From the NCBI RefSeq assembly GCF_003032475.1, contig NZ_CP028369.1:7130001-7194000 (forward strand): 64,000 bases of DNA. The letters run 5' to 3'. Position numbers and translations under genes: made by a program. The stretch comes from Streptomyces sp. P3 (GTDB taxonomy: Bacteria; Actinomycetota; Actinomycetes; Streptomycetales; Streptomycetaceae). This document shows, piece by piece, positions 7,608 through 15,507 of the stretch (its first letter is position 1; every line of letters starts with the position of its first letter). The notes under the pieces are model-generated. The model did no database searches and was not told the DNA's origin. It saw only the letters and a program-made list of their open reading frames with translations.

Positions 7608-8787
7608 GACCTCACGGCCCTACCGCCCGTACTCGCGCCGGGGCGCACTGCGCCTCGGCGGCCGGGTGCTCACCGGGGCCACGCTGGCCGGACTGGCCAG
7701 TACGGGCGCGGTCCGCTCCGTCGCCCCCTCCGCCTCGACCCACGGCGGCCTCCTGGACCGGCCGCTGCGCATCGGATACCTGCCCATCACCGACGCCAGT
7801 GCTCTCCTCGTCGCCTACGAGCGCGGCCTGCTGGCCGACGCCGGCGTCGATGCCGAACGCCCCGTGCTGTTCCGCTCCTGGGACAGCCTCGCCCAGGCAC
7901 TGACGACCGGTCAGGTAGATGTCGTCCACATGCTGATGCCGATGGCGCTGCAGCTGCGGATCGCGAAGAAGGCGCCGATCAAGGTGGTCGCCTGGGGGCA
8001 CACCAACGGATCCGCGCTCACCGTCGCGCCGCGGATCACCGACGTCGCTCAGCTGGCCGGTGCGAAAGTGGCGATCCCGTTCTGGTGGTCGGTGCACAAC
8101 GTCCTGCTCCAGCGGATGCTCGCCGCCGCCGGTCTGAAGGCGGTCACCGGCACGGCGTCCGCGGCGGCCGGCACTGTTCAGCTGCTGGTGATGTCACCGG
8201 CCGACATGGTGCCCGCGTTGCAGACCGGTTCGATCGCGGGCTTCGTCGTCGCCGACCCGTTCTCCGCGCTGGCCGAGGCGAGCGGGGCCGGCCATGTGCT
8301 CCGCTTCCTCGGCGACGTGTGGAAGGACCACGCCTGCTGCGCCGTCACGGTCCGCGAGGACCTCGCCACCGCGCACCCCGAGGCCGCGACCGCGCTGGTC
8401 TCCTCCGTCGTCCGGGCCCAGCAGTGGCTCTCCGCGCACCGCACGCGCGGCGCGCGGGAGCTAGGGCCGACCGGCTACCTCCCACAGCCGGTGAAGGCGA
8501 TCGACAAGGTCTTCAACCGCACCGCCGCGGCGTACCGCGACGTGCTGCGGCACCCGGCATGGCAGGGCCAGCGGCTCGGCTTCTCCGCCTTCCCGGCGGC
8601 CAGTTACACCACCTCGCTCGTGGAGCTGATGGGCAGGACGACGGTCGACGGCGACACCTCGTTCCTGTCCGGCCTGACCGGTGCCGCCGCGCACCGGGAA
8701 CTCGTCGACGACCGTTTCGTCACCCGGGCCCTGAGCTCCGTCGGTATCCCGCTGGTTCGTAACCGCAAGGAGCTGATCGAACCATGA
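7600..8787 (+). CDS. ABC transporter substrate-binding protein (NrtA/SsuA-like)
   Basis: 395 residues. A twin-arginine-like N-terminus (SRRGALRLGG) and hydrophobic stretch suggest export. The mature domain begins PLRIGYLPITDASALLVAYERGLLADAG, typical of the NMT1/NrtA/SsuA clan. Further typical pieces are QALTTGQVDVVHMLMPMAL, GAKVAIPFWWSVHN and IAGFVVADPFSALAEASG. NrtA-like receptors bind nitrate, bicarbonate or cyanate, and SsuA/TauA-like ones bind sulfonates. Presence of cyanase makes cyanate plausible; the sulfur genes make a sulfonate or thiocyanate plausible. Confidence 0.88.
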   Translation: MSETSRPYRPYSRRGALRLGGRVLTGATLAGLASTGAVRSVAPSASTHGGLLDRPLRIGYLPITDASALLVAYERGLLADAGVDAERPVLFRSWDSLAQALTTGQVDVVHMLMPMALQLRIAKKAPIKVVAWGHTNGSALTVAPRITDVAQLAGAKVAIPFWWSVHNVLLQRMLAAAGLKAVTGTASAAAGTVQLLVMSPADMVPALQTGSIAGFVVADPFSALAEASGAGHVLRFLGDVWKDHACCAVTVREDLATAHPEAATALVSSVVRAQQWLSAHRTRGARELGPTGYLPQPVKAIDKVFNRTAAAYRDVLRHPAWQGQRLGFSAFPAASYTTSLVELMGRTTVDGDTSFLSGLTGAAAHRELVDDRFVTRALSSVGIPLVRNRKELIEP

Positions 8788-9650
8788 CCTCGCTCGTCAC
8801 TGAGGAAACCGAGGAGGACGTCAGCGCCGGTACCGCGCCCCCGAGCCCGCGCAGCGGCCGTGACCGTCGTATCCCTGCCCGTGTGGGCACCGCCGCGATC
8901 ACCCTGGCGCCGGTGATCGGAGTCGCCGCGGCACTGCTGCTGTGGTGGTTCGTCACCGAGGTGCTCGCCGCAACCGGCTCCATGCTGCACGACTTTGCGC
9001 CCGCGCCGACCTGGGACGCCCTGGTCGCGCTGCTGCGCAACGGGTCCGTGTTCGACGACGCGACCAGCAGCTTGTGGCGGCTGACGGCCGGCCTGGCCCT
9101 GGCCGCCGTCGCCGGCATCCTCTCCGGCGCCGCGATCGGATCGCGCCGGATCGTGGAGCGCGGCACCCGGCCGGTGCTGATGTTCCTGCGCATGATCTCG
9201 CCACTGTCCTGGGCACCGGTGGCGATCAGCCTCTTCGGCATCGGCGACAGCCCGGTGATCGCGCTGGTCGCGGCGACCGCGGTCTGGCCGATCCTGATGA
9301 GCACGGCCGACGGCGTACGGCGGATCGATCCCGACCACCTGCGCGTGGCTCGTGGCCTGGGCGCCACCTGGTGGGAGGTCGTCCGCTCGGTGACGTGGCC
9401 CTCCGCACAGCCCTACCTGCTGTCGGGCATCCGGATGGCGATCGGCATCAGCTGGGTCGTGCTCGTGCCCGCCGAGATGCTCGGCGTCACCTCCGGACTC
9501 GGGTACGCGATCCTCAACGCGAAGGACCAGCTCGCCTACAGCGACATCACCGCACTCATCCTCATCATCGGCCTCATCGGATACGCGATCGACGCCCAGG
9601 CACGGTGGCTGCTGCAGCCCCGCCGTGAGCGCAAGGCAGCAGCCCGATGA
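8784..9650 (+). CDS. ABC transporter permease (SsuC/TauC/NrtB-like)
   Basis: 288 residues. A hydrophilic N-terminus is followed by about six membrane segments. The cytoplasmic EAA-type coupling motif is visible as RVARGLGATWWEVVRSVTWP, with SGIRMAIGISWVVLVPAEMLG after it. It overlaps both neighbours by four bases. It forms the membrane pore of the importer encoded by 6843 and 7600. Confidence 0.92.
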   Translation: MTSLVTEETEEDVSAGTAPPSPRSGRDRRIPARVGTAAITLAPVIGVAAALLLWWFVTEVLAATGSMLHDFAPAPTWDALVALLRNGSVFDDATSSLWRLTAGLALAAVAGILSGAAIGSRRIVERGTRPVLMFLRMISPLSWAPVAISLFGIGDSPVIALVAATAVWPILMSTADGVRRIDPDHLRVARGLGATWWEVVRSVTWPSAQPYLLSGIRMAIGISWVVLVPAEMLGVTSGLGYAILNAKDQLAYSDITALILIIGLIGYAIDAQARWLLQPRRERKAAAR

Positions 9651-11314
9651 CCCCGGACCAGGTCACCGCCCTCACCGACCTCCAACTCCTCGACATCCGC
9701 GAAATCCACGAGTGGAACACGGGACGCATCCCCGGATCACGGCACATCCCCATGGACGAGGTCCCCGACCGGCTCGGTGAACTCGACCCCGGCCACCCGG
9801 TCCTGGTGATCTGCCGGTCCGGTCGCCGCGCCGACCGCATCAGCTCCTGGCTCGGCGGCAGAGGATACGACGCCCGCACCCTCACCGGCGGCATCGTGCG
9901 ATGGCAGCGCGACGGTGGCCCACTGGAGCAACCCAAGGCCGTGCGTCCCCTGACCGTCGAGATCATCGAGACGCCAGGACTGGGCAACCGGAGCTACCTC
10001 GCCCACGACGGCCACACGGCGCTGGTCGTGGACCCGCAGCGCGACACCGACCGGATACGGACGCTGCTGGACCGTGCGGGCGTCCGCCTCAGCCATGCGT
10101 TCGAGACCCATGTCCACAACGACTATGTGACCGGGGGGCTGGAGCTCGCGCGGTCGCTGGAGGCGACGTACGTCCTGCCGGCGGCCGAGAAAGTGAGCTT
10201 CGGGCGGCTCGGCGTGGTCGACGGCGAGGTGCTCGACGTCGGCAGCATGCGGATGCGGGTCGTGGCGACGCCGGGGCACACCCACCACCACGTGAGCTAC
10301 CTGCTGACCGACGCCGTCGGCGACGAGGTGGCGGTGTTCACCGGCGGTTCGATGCTGTACGGCACGACCGGGCGCACCGACCTGCTGGGTTCGGAGCACA
10401 CCGAGCCGCTCGCCCGGTCCCAGCACGCGTCGGTCCGCCGGCTCGCCACGGAGGCGGCGGCCACGACCCGGGTGCTGCCGACGCACGGGTTCGGCTCCTT
10501 CTGCGCGGCCACCCCGGCCGACGGCGAGCATTCGACCATCGGGCGGGAACGCGAGCGCAACCCCGCGCTGCTGCTCGACGAGGACGCCTACGTATCACAG
10601 TTGCTCGCCGGGCTGTCCGATGTCCCGGCCTGGTACGCCCGCATGGCCCCGGTCAACCGGGCGGGCCCCTCTCCTGCGGACCTGACCCCGCCCGAAACGG
10701 CCGCGCCGCAGGACTTGCACGCCCGGACCGACGCCGGAGAGTGGGTGGTCGATCTGCGGGACCGTACGGCGTACGCACGCCGGCATCTGCCCGGCTCCCT
10801 CAGCTTCGAGCTGTCCGCGAGCTTCCTCACGCACCTGGGCTGGCTGCTGCCGGAGGGCATGCCGCTCACGCTCGTCGGCGAGACGCCCGATCAGGTGGCC
10901 GAGGCACAGCGCGAGTTGGTGCGGATCGGCATCGACGAGCTGGCCGGTGCGGCCAGCGGCCCCATCGAGGCGCTCGCCGGGAAAACGACACTGGCGTCGC
11001 TGCCGCGCGCGTCGTACGAGGAACTGGCGCGGGCTCGAGAGCGGACCGACGTGCTCGTCCTCGACGTACGCCGGACCGCGGAACACGCCGACGGGGTTGT
11101 CCACGGCTCGGTCCCCATCCCGCTGCACGAACTCCTGACGCGCCGCGGCGAACTGCCGCCGGCCCGGCAGATCTGGGTGCACTGCGCCTCGGGTTACCGG
11201 GCGACGGTGGCGGCGTCCCTGCTCGCAGCACACGGGTACGACGTCGTTCTCGTCGACGGCTGTCTGCGCGCCTGGCTGGAGTCCGGATCACCGGGCGTCG
11301 AGGCATCGCCATGA
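9647..11314 (+). CDS. Rhodanese / metallo-beta-lactamase / rhodanese fusion (persulfide dioxygenase-like)
   Basis: 555 residues. Residues 8-92 are a rhodanese domain with active-site loop CRSGRRA (Cys56). Residues 103-330 are a metallo-beta-lactamase domain of the ETHE1/persulfide dioxygenase type: HVHNDY (His155, His157, Asp159) and TPGHTHHHVSY. Residues 360-440 form a degenerate rhodanese-like region. Residues 450-550 are a second active rhodanese (VHCASGYRA, Cys513). Known relatives oxidise protein- or glutathione-bound persulfide to sulfite and move sulfane sulfur. Together with the TauE-type exporter downstream this suggests handling of sulfur released by the pathway. Confidence 0.9.
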   Translation: MTPDQVTALTDLQLLDIREIHEWNTGRIPGSRHIPMDEVPDRLGELDPGHPVLVICRSGRRADRISSWLGGRGYDARTLTGGIVRWQRDGGPLEQPKAVRPLTVEIIETPGLGNRSYLAHDGHTALVVDPQRDTDRIRTLLDRAGVRLSHAFETHVHNDYVTGGLELARSLEATYVLPAAEKVSFGRLGVVDGEVLDVGSMRMRVVATPGHTHHHVSYLLTDAVGDEVAVFTGGSMLYGTTGRTDLLGSEHTEPLARSQHASVRRLATEAAATTRVLPTHGFGSFCAATPADGEHSTIGRERERNPALLLDEDAYVSQLLAGLSDVPAWYARMAPVNRAGPSPADLTPPETAAPQDLHARTDAGEWVVDLRDRTAYARRHLPGSLSFELSASFLTHLGWLLPEGMPLTLVGETPDQVAEAQRELVRIGIDELAGAASGPIEALAGKTTLASLPRASYEELARARERTDVLVLDVRRTAEHADGVVHGSVPIPLHELLTRRGELPPARQIWVHCASGYRATVAASLLAAHGYDVVLVDGCLRAWLESGSPGVEASP

Positions 11315-12081
11315 CGCTGCTGGCCACGCTCGTGCTCGCGCTGCTCGTCGGCGGCGCGCTCGGACTGCTGGGAGGCGGCGGCTCGATCCTGGCTCTGCCG
11401 GTCCTGGTTTTCGTGGCGGGGCTGCCGACGACGTCGGCGGTGCCGATGTCGCTGCTGGTGGTGGGATGTTCGGCGACGGTCGCGTCCGTGAGCCGGATCC
11501 GCGCCGGACACGTCCACTGGCGGATCGCGGGCATCTTCGCGGTGACCGGTGCGGCAGCGACGTATGGCGGCGCCTTGGTGAACCGCCGGCTCGACCCGCG
11601 CCTGGTGCTCGCCGGATTCGGCATCCTGCTCGCCGTCACCGGGGCGCGGATGTTCCTCGACCGTCCGGTGCGCCGTACCGGTTGCGCCGCGCCGGACGGT
11701 GGGACGGAGCTGCGCCGGTGTCTGCCGCGCGCCGTGGCTGTCGGTGCGCTGGTCGGTTTTCTGACCGGGCTGTTCGGCGTGGGCGGCGGGTTCTTCATCG
11801 TTCCCGCGCTCACGGTGGTGCTGGGGCTGCCGATCGCGACGGCGGCGGGCACGGCGCTGGTGATCATCGTGCTGAACTCGTTCAGCGGGTTGGCGTCCTG
11901 GCTCGGTCACGTGAATCTCGACCCGCTGCTGGCGGGCAGCTTCACGGCGTGCGCCCTCCTCGGCGCCGCCGCGGCCGCGCCGGTGGGCTGCCGGCTTCCG
12001 GCCAGGGCGCTGCGACGCGCGTTCTCGGTCTTCGTACTGGCGGTCGCGGGCTTCGTACTCGTTCGCGTGGCGGCCACCTGA
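11311..12081 (+). CDS. TauE/SafE-family membrane transporter (probable sulfite or organosulfur exporter)
   Basis: 256 residues, very hydrophobic, about eight membrane segments in two homologous halves. Glycine-rich repeats typical of the family are seen near the start (ALGLLGGGGSILALPVLVFVAGL) and in the middle (GFLTGLFGVGGGFFIVPALTVVLGL). The start overlaps the preceding stop (ATGA), and it is the last gene of the ten-gene operon. Its partner, the persulfide-dioxygenase-like fusion, makes export of sulfite the simplest reading. Confidence 0.88.
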   Translation: MTLLATLVLALLVGGALGLLGGGGSILALPVLVFVAGLPTTSAVPMSLLVVGCSATVASVSRIRAGHVHWRIAGIFAVTGAAATYGGALVNRRLDPRLVLAGFGILLAVTGARMFLDRPVRRTGCAAPDGGTELRRCLPRAVAVGALVGFLTGLFGVGGGFFIVPALTVVLGLPIATAAGTALVIIVLNSFSGLASWLGHVNLDPLLAGSFTACALLGAAAAAPVGCRLPARALRRAFSVFVLAVAGFVLVRVAAT

Positions 12082-12157
12082 AAGGGCGCTTTCTCTCCGT
12101 GCGATCGCGCACCGGCGGAGCAGGCGCCGGCGACGACCCGCGGTCCTGGCGTGTCTG

Positions 12158-12359
12158 GAACATCGTGTTGCTGTTCGCGGAGGTCTCCGGCACGTCCTGG
12201 ATGACATCCCGGTGCTCGACGATCTTCCCGTCCAGCACGCGGAAGAGGTCGACGATCACCTGGCCCCGCTCGCCCGGCGCGGTCACGAAGTGGGCGCGCA
12301 CGGCCACCAGGTCGCCCTCCGCGAGCACCTGCTTCAGCGCGACCGTCAGGTGCGGCATC
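12158..12359 (-). pseudogene. C-terminal fragment of an NTF2/SnoaL-like protein
   Basis: The frame reads HLTVALKQVLAEGDLVAVRAHFV, then GQVIVDLFRVLDGKIVEHRDVIQDVPETSANSNTMF, which is the typical end of a SnoaL-like protein. The N-terminal half is absent, and no stop follows NTMF: the frame runs on into antisense of the TauE gene. It is a leftover of another member of the family seen at 1993 and 2514. Confidence 0.65.
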
Positions 12360-12400
12360 GGGGCCGGGCGGTCCTGTGTGCAACTGCCCGGCCCCGATGC
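12355..12400. terminator. Hairpin terminator after the NmrA-like gene
   Basis: A perfect 15-bp inverted repeat (12355-12369 with 12386-12400), 16-base loop, directly downstream of the minus-strand NmrA-like gene that stops at 12413. Confidence 0.75.
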
Positions 12401-12412
12401 CGTGGGCACGTG

Positions 12413-13282
12413 CTATGCCACTCCTATGTCGGTCAGCCACTGGATCGCGGTCCGGGGAGCGACGCCCAGCAGTTTCTGGGCGGAGCGCTCGGGTGCGATC
12501 GAGCGGTCCGGCAGCGCTTGCATGGCCTGGTAGCTGCCCGCGACGTCTGCGGCGGGGCCCTCCCCGATCACGGGCGCGACGGATGCGCGGAAGGCGTCGG
12601 GAGTGATCGCCTCGTAGACCACGTCCCGCCCGAGCCGGGCACTGAACGCCTCGGCCAGGTCCTGTCCGGTGATGGCCGGGTACTGCCCGACGGAGACCAC
12701 ACCGGTGACATCCGGGCGCTCGAACAGCGCGGCGGCGACGTCGGCGATGTCGAGGTGCGAGGCCCATGAGACGCGGAAGCCGGCAGGCAGCGGATAGCGC
12801 AGTACGCCCTGCTCGCGGACCGCTCCGACCACGTGCGGCATGAGCAGGTTCTCGAAGAACAGCCGGGGCTCGATCACCGCGTAGGACACGCCGCTGTCCG
12901 CCAGCCCACCGACCAGCGTCGCGACCGCGCTCTCGGCCGTGCCGTCCTGATCGCTGTTACCGGGGTCATCGACGACGAAGCCGCTGGTGGAGAACACCAC
13001 GCGGGCCGGCCGGGCCGCGCGGACGGCGGCGACGACGTTGCGTGCGTAGGCCCGGCGGTCCTCTTCCGCGACTATCGGCAGGTGGACGAACACCCCCTCG
13101 GCGTCACGGTAAACCTCGGTCAGATCTTCGACGGAGGAGTAGTCGGCGGCCACCACGCGCGCGCCGGCGACGGTGGCCTCCGCATTGCGGGTCAGGGCCA
13201 CGACGGACTCGTCCGCAGCGGCCAGGGCGGGGACGACAGGAGCACCTTGGGCGCCGGTGGCGCCATGAATCACGTACGTCAT
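12413..13282 (-). CDS. NmrA-like / NAD(P)-binding Rossmann-fold oxidoreductase
   Basis: 289 residues. It opens with the nucleotide-binding loop TYVIHGATGAQGAPVV and has the atypical short-chain dehydrogenase pattern of NmrA/azoreductase-like proteins: DYSSVEDLTEVYRDAEGVFVHLPI, ARVVFSTSGFV, YAVIEPRLFFENLL and a late substrate lobe. It probably binds NAD(P)H; the substrate is unknown. ATG 13282 gives the usual N-terminus; an ATG at 13291 would add three residues. The gene is divergent from an HxlR regulator across a palindromic operator, a pairing common for quinone- or electrophile-responsive systems. Confidence 0.85.
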   Translation of the reverse strand: MTYVIHGATGAQGAPVVPALAAADESVVALTRNAEATVAGARVVAADYSSVEDLTEVYRDAEGVFVHLPIVAEEDRRAYARNVVAAVRAARPARVVFSTSGFVVDDPGNSDQDGTAESAVATLVGGLADSGVSYAVIEPRLFFENLLMPHVVGAVREQGVLRYPLPAGFRVSWASHLDIADVAAALFERPDVTGVVSVGQYPAITGQDLAEAFSARLGRDVVYEAITPDAFRASVAPVIGEGPAADVAGSYQAMQALPDRSIAPERSAQKLLGVAPRTAIQWLTDIGVA

Positions 13283-13286
13283 GAGC

Positions 13287-13333
13287 CCCATTAGTGCATA
13301 GGCTGCACCAGTTACATCAACTGCACTAATGGG
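13287..13333. promoter_or_regulatory. Palindromic operator between divergent NmrA-like and HxlR genes
   Basis: A perfect 12-bp inverted repeat, CCCATTAGTGCA (13287-13298) and TGCACTAATGGG (13322-13333), with a 23-bp spacer that holds a further TGCAC half-site. It covers the start region of both divergent genes. I infer it is the site of the HxlR protein encoded at 13347. Confidence 0.65.
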
Positions 13334-13346
13334 ATATGCTCAAAAA

Positions 13347-13682
13347 ATGAACAAGTTCTGCGAGCCCGGGTGCGGGGTCGCCCGGTTCCTCACCCTGCTC
13401 AACGGTCCGTGGGCCACGCTGATCGTGCGGGAACTCCTCCTGGGCCCCAGGCGGTTCACCGAGTTGCGCGACACCCTGCCCGGCATCAGCCCGCACACGC
13501 TCACCAGCCGCCTGCGCCAGTTCGAGCAGTACGGCATCGTCACCCGCACCGCGTACGCAGAGATCCCGCCACGCGTCGAATACCGCCTCACCCCACTCGG
13601 CGAGGGACTGCGCGAAGTCCTCGAAGCTATGGCCACCTGGGCGCTGTCGATCCCGGATCCGGTTCCTGACGCGGCGTCGTGA
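13347..13682 (+). CDS. HxlR-family transcriptional regulator
   Basis: 111 residues. The sequence has an early Cys pair (FCEPGCGVARFLTLLNGPWATLIVRELLLG), the helix-turn-helix region RFTELRDTLPGISPHTLTSRLRQFEQYGIV, and the wing RTAYAEIPPRVEYRLTPLG. ATG 13347 is the most likely start, though no good ribosome site precedes it; with the operator so close, the transcript may be nearly leaderless. It likely controls the divergent NmrA-like gene through the palindrome at 13287-13333. Confidence 0.88.
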   Translation: MNKFCEPGCGVARFLTLLNGPWATLIVRELLLGPRRFTELRDTLPGISPHTLTSRLRQFEQYGIVTRTAYAEIPPRVEYRLTPLGEGLREVLEAMATWALSIPDPVPDAAS

Positions 13683-13689
13683 GACGGGA

Positions 13690-14130
13690 CGCCAGGGAAG
13701 GAAGTCGGCGCAGGGTGTCGTAAGTCTCGCGGCGGCGAGTACCTCGGGAATGTTCTCCTCGGCCCAGCGGCCCAGCGGCCCAGCGGCCCAGCGGCCCAGC
13801 GGCCCAGCGGCCCAGCGGCCCAGCGGCCCAGTGCGTGCAGCGGCGTGTGCAGGGTGTGTCCCAGCGCGGTCAGTTCGTACTCGACCCTGGGCGGTATCGC
13901 AGCGTAGGCGTACCGCGCGACGAGGCCGTCGCGTTCCAGATCCCGTAGCGTGCCAGTGAGGACCTTGGGGCTGATGCCCTGGACCGTGGCGCGCAGGTCG
14001 CCGAAGCGCATCCGGCCGGTGCCGAGCGCGATCACCACCATCGCGGTCCACTTGTTGGCGATGCGGGACAGGGACGTCCGGGAGGGGCACGTCTCCCCGT
14101 GAGCACGTGAAAGTCCGCCTGCTGCGTCAT
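13690..14130 (-). pseudogene. HxlR-family regulator, broken by frameshifts and a tandem repeat
   Basis: Three frames must be joined to recover the protein. ATG 14130 (GAGG upstream) gives MTQQADFHVLTG. One extra base near 14095 is needed to enter TCPSRTSLSRIANKWTAMVV, which continues to YELTALGHTLHTPLHALGRWA. The octanucleotide array at 13761-13832 then shifts out of the expected tail EENIPEVLAA, and a further shift follows. The joined product closely matches the intact paralogue at 1371. At present the middle frame reads through the array into unrelated sequence. Pseudogene or variable gene; see findings. Confidence 0.7.
13761..13832. repeat. Octanucleotide tandem repeat (GGCCCAGC)n
   Basis: Eight perfect and one near-perfect copy of GGCCCAGC in a row, inside the 3' part of an HxlR gene. 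The 8-bp unit is not a multiple of three, so any gain or loss of one copy changes the reading frame; three units encode an eight-residue WAAGPLGR repeat. Confidence 0.95.
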
Positions 14131-14230
14131 GCCTCACGCCTCTCCAGATGGTCAACCAAAAGGCTGGTCAGGGTTGAGACCGACGGACGACGCCCCGCGA
14201 CGCCGACGAAGCCGCCGCGCCCAGGAAAAC

Positions 14231-14265
14231 GGCCCCGGCGGCCGGTGCAGATGACCGCCGGGGCC
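14231..14265. terminator. Hairpin terminator
   Basis: A perfect 11-bp inverted repeat (14231-14241 with 14255-14265) around a 13-base loop, downstream of the SnoaL remnant on the minus strand and upstream of the broken HxlR gene. Confidence 0.6.
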
Positions 14266-14369
14266 TTGGTTGTCGCCCGGGCACTCGGGGGAATAGGACT
14301 CCGGGCGACGTTCGGGGGGTGCGACGGCCGGGTGTGACCGCCGACGAGAAGGACTCCGGGGTTCTGGGC

Positions 14370-14409
14370 TCAGCTGCCGTTCCAGAAGGCGTGTTTCGGC
14401 GAACTGCAT
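14370..14409 (-). pseudogene. SnoaL-like gene reduced to its two ends
   Basis: A ribosome site (AAGGAG) and ATG at 14409 remain, followed within a few codons by the family C-terminus in another frame, KHAFWNGS and a TGA at 14370-14372 (compare EDAFWGQ and EDEFWGSA in the relatives at 1993 and 2514). The body of the gene is missing, while the operator upstream (copy 3) is intact. Confidence 0.5.
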
Positions 14410-14450
14410 GGCCGATCTCCTTGCTTTGCCGGAGTCCTTCCTGGCGCCAC

Positions 14451-14515
14451 CCATACTCGTGATCCGTAGCCAGTCACCTCAACGTAACCAATGGGGTGGC
14501 ATGGCGCACGTCACA
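14451..14515 (-). promoter_or_regulatory. Direct-repeat operator, copy 3
   Basis: GTAGCCA at 14466 and GTAACCA at 14484, again 18 bp apart, inside a block of about 65 bp that matches copy 2 at 2952-3016: CCATACTC, CACCTCAACGTAACCAATGG, then CGCAC-TCACAC. It precedes the SnoaL remnant on the minus strand and lies about 200 bp upstream of the carbonic anhydrase gene on the plus strand. Confidence 0.55.
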
Positions 14516-14716
14516 CTTCCCGCCCTTCGACGCCGCGATCCGGGAATCACCCCTTTTCACAACACCGCCCGCATGGCGCACACATCCCCATCCATCCTCC
14601 ATCAATTCATCGTGAAGTCCTCATCGGTCTTTCACCTCGCATTACCTGCCCCTGATATAACTACGTACTCAAAGCGCTCGGGGGGAATCCGGCGTAAACC
14701 TAAGGAAGACCGAGCA

Positions 14717-15487
14717 ATGTCTGTAGCTGGAAATCCGCTCCGCAGAACCTTTCTCACCGGAGGATTGGCGGCCACCGCTGTCGCGCTCTCCGGCTGTTCC
14801 TCGAAGTCAGAGGGAAAGGAAAACGGGAAAGCGGCAAACGCAGCGGCCGCGGCAACCGCCTCGCCGGCCCCGAACGCCCGCCCCTCCTCGCCGTGGGGGG
14901 CATTCTCAAGGCTGATGGACGGCAACAAGCGCTGGCAGGACGGCAGCCTCCAGCATCCTGACCGAGACCCCGAGCGGCGAGAATTCGTGGCCGAGGAGCA
15001 GGACCCCTTCGGCGTGATCCTTTCGTGCATCGACTCCCGCGTGCCGCCGGAGTTGCTCTTCGACACCGGGCTCGGCGACCTGTTCGTGATGCGCACCGGT
15101 GGGCAGGTGGTCGACTCGGTGGTCACCGGTTCCGTCGAGTACGGGCCCATGACCTCGGGAACTCCCCTGATCGTCGTCCTCGGGCACCAGCGCTGCGGCG
15201 CCGTCAAGGCGTCGTACGAGGCCATGCGCGGCGGCAAGAAGCTCCCCGGCAACCTCCAGTCGATCGCCGACGCGCTGCGGCCGGCGTACGAGGAGACCGT
15301 GGAGGAAAAGCACGGCGACCCGGTGGACGCGATGACCCGCATCCACGTGAAGCAGACCTCTGCCGCGCTTCGGTCCAACAAGGATCTCGGCCCGCTCGTG
15401 AAGAAGGGATCTCTGGCGGTGGTCAGCGCCTATTACTCGCTCGACACCGGCCGGGTGGAAGTGCTCACCGGAGCGCCTTCCGCCTGA
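14717..15487 (+). CDS. Beta-class carbonic anhydrase, predicted lipoprotein
   Basis: 256 residues from ATG 14717, preceded by AAGGAAG. The first 27 residues combine a twin-arginine motif (RRTFLTGG), a hydrophobic stretch and a lipobox LSGC (Cys27), so the enzyme should be anchored outside the membrane. The zinc site is complete: Cys104 with the Asp106/Arg108 dyad (ILSCIDSR), His157 and Cys160 (GHQRCG). It interconverts CO2 and bicarbonate. Bicarbonate is a cyanase substrate, but the external location argues against a direct cytoplasmic role for cynS. The long upstream in-frame extension to 14408 is non-coding in character. Confidence 0.9.
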   Translation: MSVAGNPLRRTFLTGGLAATAVALSGCSSKSEGKENGKAANAAAAATASPAPNARPSSPWGAFSRLMDGNKRWQDGSLQHPDRDPERREFVAEEQDPFGVILSCIDSRVPPELLFDTGLGDLFVMRTGGQVVDSVVTGSVEYGPMTSGTPLIVVLGHQRCGAVKASYEAMRGGKKLPGNLQSIADALRPAYEETVEEKHGDPVDAMTRIHVKQTSAALRSNKDLGPLVKKGSLAVVSAYYSLDTGRVEVLTGAPSA

Positions 15488-15507
15488 CCAGGTAATTGTC
15501 CGATCGA

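Noticed and set aside
13761..13832. CRISPR-like repeat array
   Set aside because: The repeats are 8-bp units with no spacers; it is a simple tandem repeat.
14408..14716. N-terminal extension of the carbonic anhydrase to 14408
   Set aside because: The extension runs through the operator and non-coding sequence; the lipoprotein signal starts naturally at 14717 with a ribosome site.
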